DNA from: CAYOKT01 sp964404605
GTDB taxonomy: Bacteria; Electryoneota; Electryoneia; Electryoneales; Electryoneaceae
DNA length: 9,088 bases
Assembly (NCBI GenBank): GCA_964404605.1
Contig: CAYOKT010000103.1
Location: 1-9,088 of the forward strand
Reading direction: 5' to 3'
Shown: positions 6,969 through 9,088 of the stretch, piece by piece
Position numbering within the stretch: the first letter of the stretch is position 1
Layout of the letters: every line of letters starts with the position of its first letter
Position numbers and translations under genes: made by a program
Notes under the pieces: model-generated
Database searches by the model: none
What the model saw: the letters and a program-made list of their open reading frames with translations, nothing else
What the model was told of the DNA's origin: nothing

Positions 6969-7058
6969 CCCGCCGCTCCGGGTCGGGGAGGAGTCCCTTG
7001 CCCGGCGACCGGTTTTCGCGCCATTTTGTTCCCCCTTTCACAACGGAGCGAAGAGGCC

Positions 7059-8060
7059 ATGGGGGAGCTTCCCTTTCTTGACCACGCCCTGACAACCCAT
7101 GAAGAGGTCATCGCCCGTGCACGCCTGATCGGCCGGGAACGGGGGCTGGCGCGCGTCGTCGTCGCCGCCGCGGAGGAGGACGACCTCCTCGCCGCCCTGT
7201 ACGCCTGCCGCCGGGAGGAGATCGCGACCTCCCTCCTCGTCGGCCGCCCGGAGAGAATCGCCGCGGCACTCGCCGCCGCCGGCGCCCCGGGGAACGCGTT
7301 CGAGATCATCCCGGCGGAGAACGATGAGGAGGCGGCGCTCAAGGCCGCCACTCTCGCGGCCGCCGGCGAGGCGGATGTCGTGATGAAGGGGTACCTGAAG
7401 ACCTCCACCCTGCTGAAGATGCTGCTCAAGCACGAACATGGTCTGCGGGACCGTGAACTGGTCAGCCACAGCGCGCTGTTGTACGTGCCGGGCTATGGCA
7501 AGCTGCTGAACATCACCGACGGCGGCACGCTGGTCGCCCCCACCCTCCAGCAGAAACTCACCGTCATCGCCAACGGGGTGCAGGTGCTGCGCTCGGTCGG
7601 AATCATGAAGCCGAGGATCGCCGTGTTCGGCCCCTCCGATGAGATGGAAGAGGGACTTCCTGAAACTTACGCTGCCGCGGAACTCGTCGAGGCGGCCCGG
7701 CGGCGGTGGGAGGGGAAGCTCTTCATCGAGGGCCCGATGCCCTACGACCTCGCGGTCACCGACCCGGCGCGGTTGCGGGTGCCGCTCTGCAGCGAAGTGG
7801 CCGGGCGGGCGGACATGCTGCTCGTGCACACGGTGGAAGAGGGGAACATCATCGCGAAGACGCTGATCCAGTTCGGGGGTGCGGTCTTCATGGGCGTGAT
7901 CGCCGGGGCGAGGGTGCCCATCAGTCTCGTCTCGCGCAGCGATTCGATGATCAACAAGATGGCCTCCGTGGCCCTGGCGGTCTGTCTCTCGGACTACCTG
8001 CGGCGCGGTTTCGAGCCGCTGCCCGCCGTGCCGGGCACGGAGAAAGGGGGCGTGGAATGA
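7059..8060 (+). CDS. ptb: Phosphate acyltransferase (phosphate butyryl/acetyltransferase family)
   Basis: This 333-residue protein belongs to the Pta/Ptb family, which interconverts acyl-CoA plus phosphate with acyl-phosphate plus CoA in the cytoplasm. Visible conserved blocks are MKGYLKTSTLLK (109-120), GLRDRELVSHSALLYVPGYGKLL (128-150, the GLR and SH landmarks), GPMPYDLAVT (225-234), SEVAGRADMLLV (245-256), EEGNIIAKTL (260-269) and VSRSDS (291-296), where Ser292-Arg293 match the catalytic Ser-Arg of phosphotransacetylase. Length and motifs suit the Ptb-like branch; whether the acyl group is butyryl, branched-chain, propionyl or acetyl cannot be told. The ATG at 7059 has GGAG ten bases and AGAGG two bases upstream; a TTG at 7026 is in frame but less likely. 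It overlaps the next gene by four bases (ATGA). The gap to the transporter permease is 90 bases, so sharing its transcript is open. Confidence 0.9.
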   Translation: MGELPFLDHALTTHEEVIARARLIGRERGLARVVVAAAEEDDLLAALYACRREEIATSLLVGRPERIAAALAAAGAPGNAFEIIPAENDEEAALKAATLAAAGEADVVMKGYLKTSTLLKMLLKHEHGLRDRELVSHSALLYVPGYGKLLNITDGGTLVAPTLQQKLTVIANGVQVLRSVGIMKPRIAVFGPSDEMEEGLPETYAAAELVEAARRRWEGKLFIEGPMPYDLAVTDPARLRVPLCSEVAGRADMLLVHTVEEGNIIAKTLIQFGGAVFMGVIAGARVPISLVSRSDSMINKMASVALAVCLSDYLRRGFEPLPAVPGTEKGGVE

Positions 8061-8971
8061 ACCGGGAACGGTTTGCCGCCCTCGAATCGGCCGTGCGCCA
8101 GGGTGGAGCGCTGAACGTCGCGCTGCCCGTGGACCCGACACCCCACCCCGCCCTCGCTGTTCTGGCGGAGGCGCAGAATGAGGGATGGATCCGCCCGCAC
8201 CTGGTCGGGAAAAAGCGGAACCTGGCGCAGGCTCTCGAACGCTGGGGCCTGGAGGGGGACGGGCCGGAACTGCATACGCTGCTCGACTCGACCGATTGCG
8301 TGACCTCCGCCATCGAGCTGGTGAGGGCGGGCGGGGCGGACCTGCTGCTGCTGCCGCCGGAGGCGCCGGATGTCCATGCCCGCCGCCTGCGTTCGGCGGA
8401 CCCCGGTTTTTTCACCGGCGAAGTCGTCGCCGTCGCGGCGCTGGCCCTCCCCGATTTCGACCGGCTGCTCTTCGTGGCGGATCTCGCGGTGATCGCCGAG
8501 CCGGATGTCGCCCGCAAGGCCGCCGCGGCGCTCGGCACCGCCCGTGTAGCCCGCGCCGCCGGGGTCGTGGACCCGAAGGCGGCGCTGCTGGCCGCCGTGG
8601 AGGTCGTCTCTCCCGCGATGCCGGTGACCGGCGAGGCGGAGCAGGCGGCAGCCCTCGCCGCGAAGGAGGGATTGACCGTCCAGGGGCCGCTCTCCTTCGA
8701 CCTCGCCGTGAACGCCCGCGCCGTGGAGAAGAAAAAGGCGAGCGGCGCCGTGCCGGGCAGGGCGGATGTGCTCATCGCCCCGAACATGACCGTCGCCCGC
8801 GGCATCCATGAGGCCGCGGTGAGCCACTGCGGGGCGTCGGCCGGGATCGTGTTCGCGGGGGGGCCGTTTCCGGTGGCGGCTCCCGGACGGGCCGACGGCC
8901 GCGAGGGTGTGCGGGCCTCCCTGCTTCTCGCCGGCGCACTCATCGCCGGGAGGGCGGCGAAGGAGGGGTGA
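8057..8971 (+). CDS. Divergent phosphate acyltransferase paralogue, active-site motifs degraded
   Basis: This 304-residue protein is a second Pta/Ptb-family member. Clear family blocks are LPDFDRLLFVADLAVIAEPD (131-150), LLAAVEVVSPAMPVTGEA (177-194) and GPLSFDLAVNARAVEKKKASG (210-230) with GRADVLIAPN (234-243). An almost gap-free motif alignment to the upstream protein shows key losses: the MKG...TS block is replaced (Lys110 by Leu99, Ser116 by Asp105), Arg130 of GLR by Phe119, Ser-His 136-137 by Ala-Val 125-126, EEGN by a sequence without GN, and Ser292 by Gly277. Arg278 and Asp280 remain. It may therefore be non-catalytic, a subunit of the first enzyme, or of altered specificity. Start ATG 8057 overlaps the upstream stop (ATGA), so the two are probably translated together. 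The frame stays open upstream to 7706, but only as a shadow of the first gene. The reading frame is intact and not a broken pseudogene. Confidence 0.85.
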   Translation: MNRERFAALESAVRQGGALNVALPVDPTPHPALAVLAEAQNEGWIRPHLVGKKRNLAQALERWGLEGDGPELHTLLDSTDCVTSAIELVRAGGADLLLLPPEAPDVHARRLRSADPGFFTGEVVAVAALALPDFDRLLFVADLAVIAEPDVARKAAAALGTARVARAAGVVDPKAALLAAVEVVSPAMPVTGEAEQAAALAAKEGLTVQGPLSFDLAVNARAVEKKKASGAVPGRADVLIAPNMTVARGIHEAAVSHCGASAGIVFAGGPFPVAAPGRADGREGVRASLLLAGALIAGRAAKEG

Positions 8972-8987
8972 GGAACCCGGGGTTCGT

Positions 8988-9010
8988 ATCTGAGAAACGG
9001 CCGTTCAGAT
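8988..9010 (+). repeat. Hairpin-forming inverted repeat after the acyltransferase pair
   Basis: ATCTGA (8988-8993) and TCAGAT (9005-9010) are perfect 6-bp arms. Inside them AC and GT flank a GGCC loop, with a GAA bulge. It lies 17 bases past the stop codon but is followed by only one further T, so it is at best a weak terminator. It could also be a transcript-end structure or an operator for a gene beyond the window. Confidence 0.4.
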
Positions 9011-9069
9011 TGCACTGGATATGTCATCGTGGCGATTGTGAAGTACTTGATTTCTATACCAGGGAGATG

Positions 9070-9088
9070 AGTCCCGGGACTGAAGTCC
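9070..9088. repeat. Palindromic sequence cut by the window end
   Basis: AGTCCCGGGACT (9070-9081) is a perfect 12-base palindrome. It overlaps a second dyad, GGACT-GA-AGTCC (9077-9088), which reaches the last base. Stacked GGACT/AGTCC arms of this kind are common in dispersed REP-like repeats of many bacteria. A single copy cut by the edge cannot prove that. Confidence 0.35.

Noticed and set aside
6969..7058. Promoter for the acyltransferase pair
   Set aside because: TTGCCC near 6998-7003 has no acceptable -10 element at 16-18 bases. An independent promoter cannot be supported, nor can read-through from the transporter operon be excluded.
7038..9027. Long antisense frames (367 and 358 residues) opposite the two acyltransferases
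   Set aside because: Composition is Ala/Arg/Ser/Pro-rich without recognisable motifs, while the plus strand carries strong family motifs and coupled starts.
9036..9053. Rex-like half site (TTGTGAA followed by a poor second half)
   Set aside because: Rex control of butyrate-type genes is known in clostridia, but the second half matches the expected inverted arm at only three of seven positions, and the site lies after rather than before the acyltransferase genes.
9010..9060. Promoter in the AT-richer tail (TTGCAC or TTGTGA with TATACC)
   Set aside because: TTGTGA to TATACC leaves only a 13-base spacer and TTGCAC has no -10 at normal spacing.

Overview
The window comes from a high-GC bacterium with short intergenic gaps. 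A membrane-anchored periplasmic-type foldase suggests a Gram-negative-like (diderm) cell. The gene mix would fit a deltaproteobacterial or FCB-type lineage (Gemmatimonadota, Eisenbacteria, Latescibacterota and similar), but nothing here settles the taxon. I see no phage genes, transposases, CRISPR array, tRNA or rRNA. Most of the window is ordinary chromosome.

Left part (1-2375). A small VOC-fold protein (plus strand) converges on a cytidylate-kinase-like protein (minus strand) with only 9 bases between their stop codons. Behind the kinase is a separate minus-strand gene for an OsmC/YhfA-like protein, closed by a clear Rho-independent terminator at 1448-1498. The OsmC-like gene diverges from a large plus-strand gene across about 370 bases, which hold a good sigma-70-type promoter at 2278-2306.

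Middle (2376-6968). A PpiD/SurA-type peptidyl-prolyl isomerase of 602 residues stands alone between that promoter and a strong terminator at 4211-4246. Next is a compact three-gene metal ABC transporter operon of the Znu/Tro/Mnt type. Its order is lipoprotein binding protein, ATPase, permease, with start and stop codons overlapping at both junctions. A 7-bp inverted repeat just in front of the first gene abuts its Shine-Dalgarno sequence.

Right part (7059-9088). Two phosphate-acyltransferase (Ptb/Pta family) genes overlap by ATGA. The first keeps the conserved active-site motifs. The second is recognisably the same family but has lost several of them, so the pair may be an enzyme plus a non-catalytic or altered partner. 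This is the observation most worth following. Such genes usually sit beside an acetate/butyrate kinase gene, which would lie beyond the right edge. The last 117 bases are non-coding, lower in GC, and contain several short inverted repeats, the last cut by the window end.
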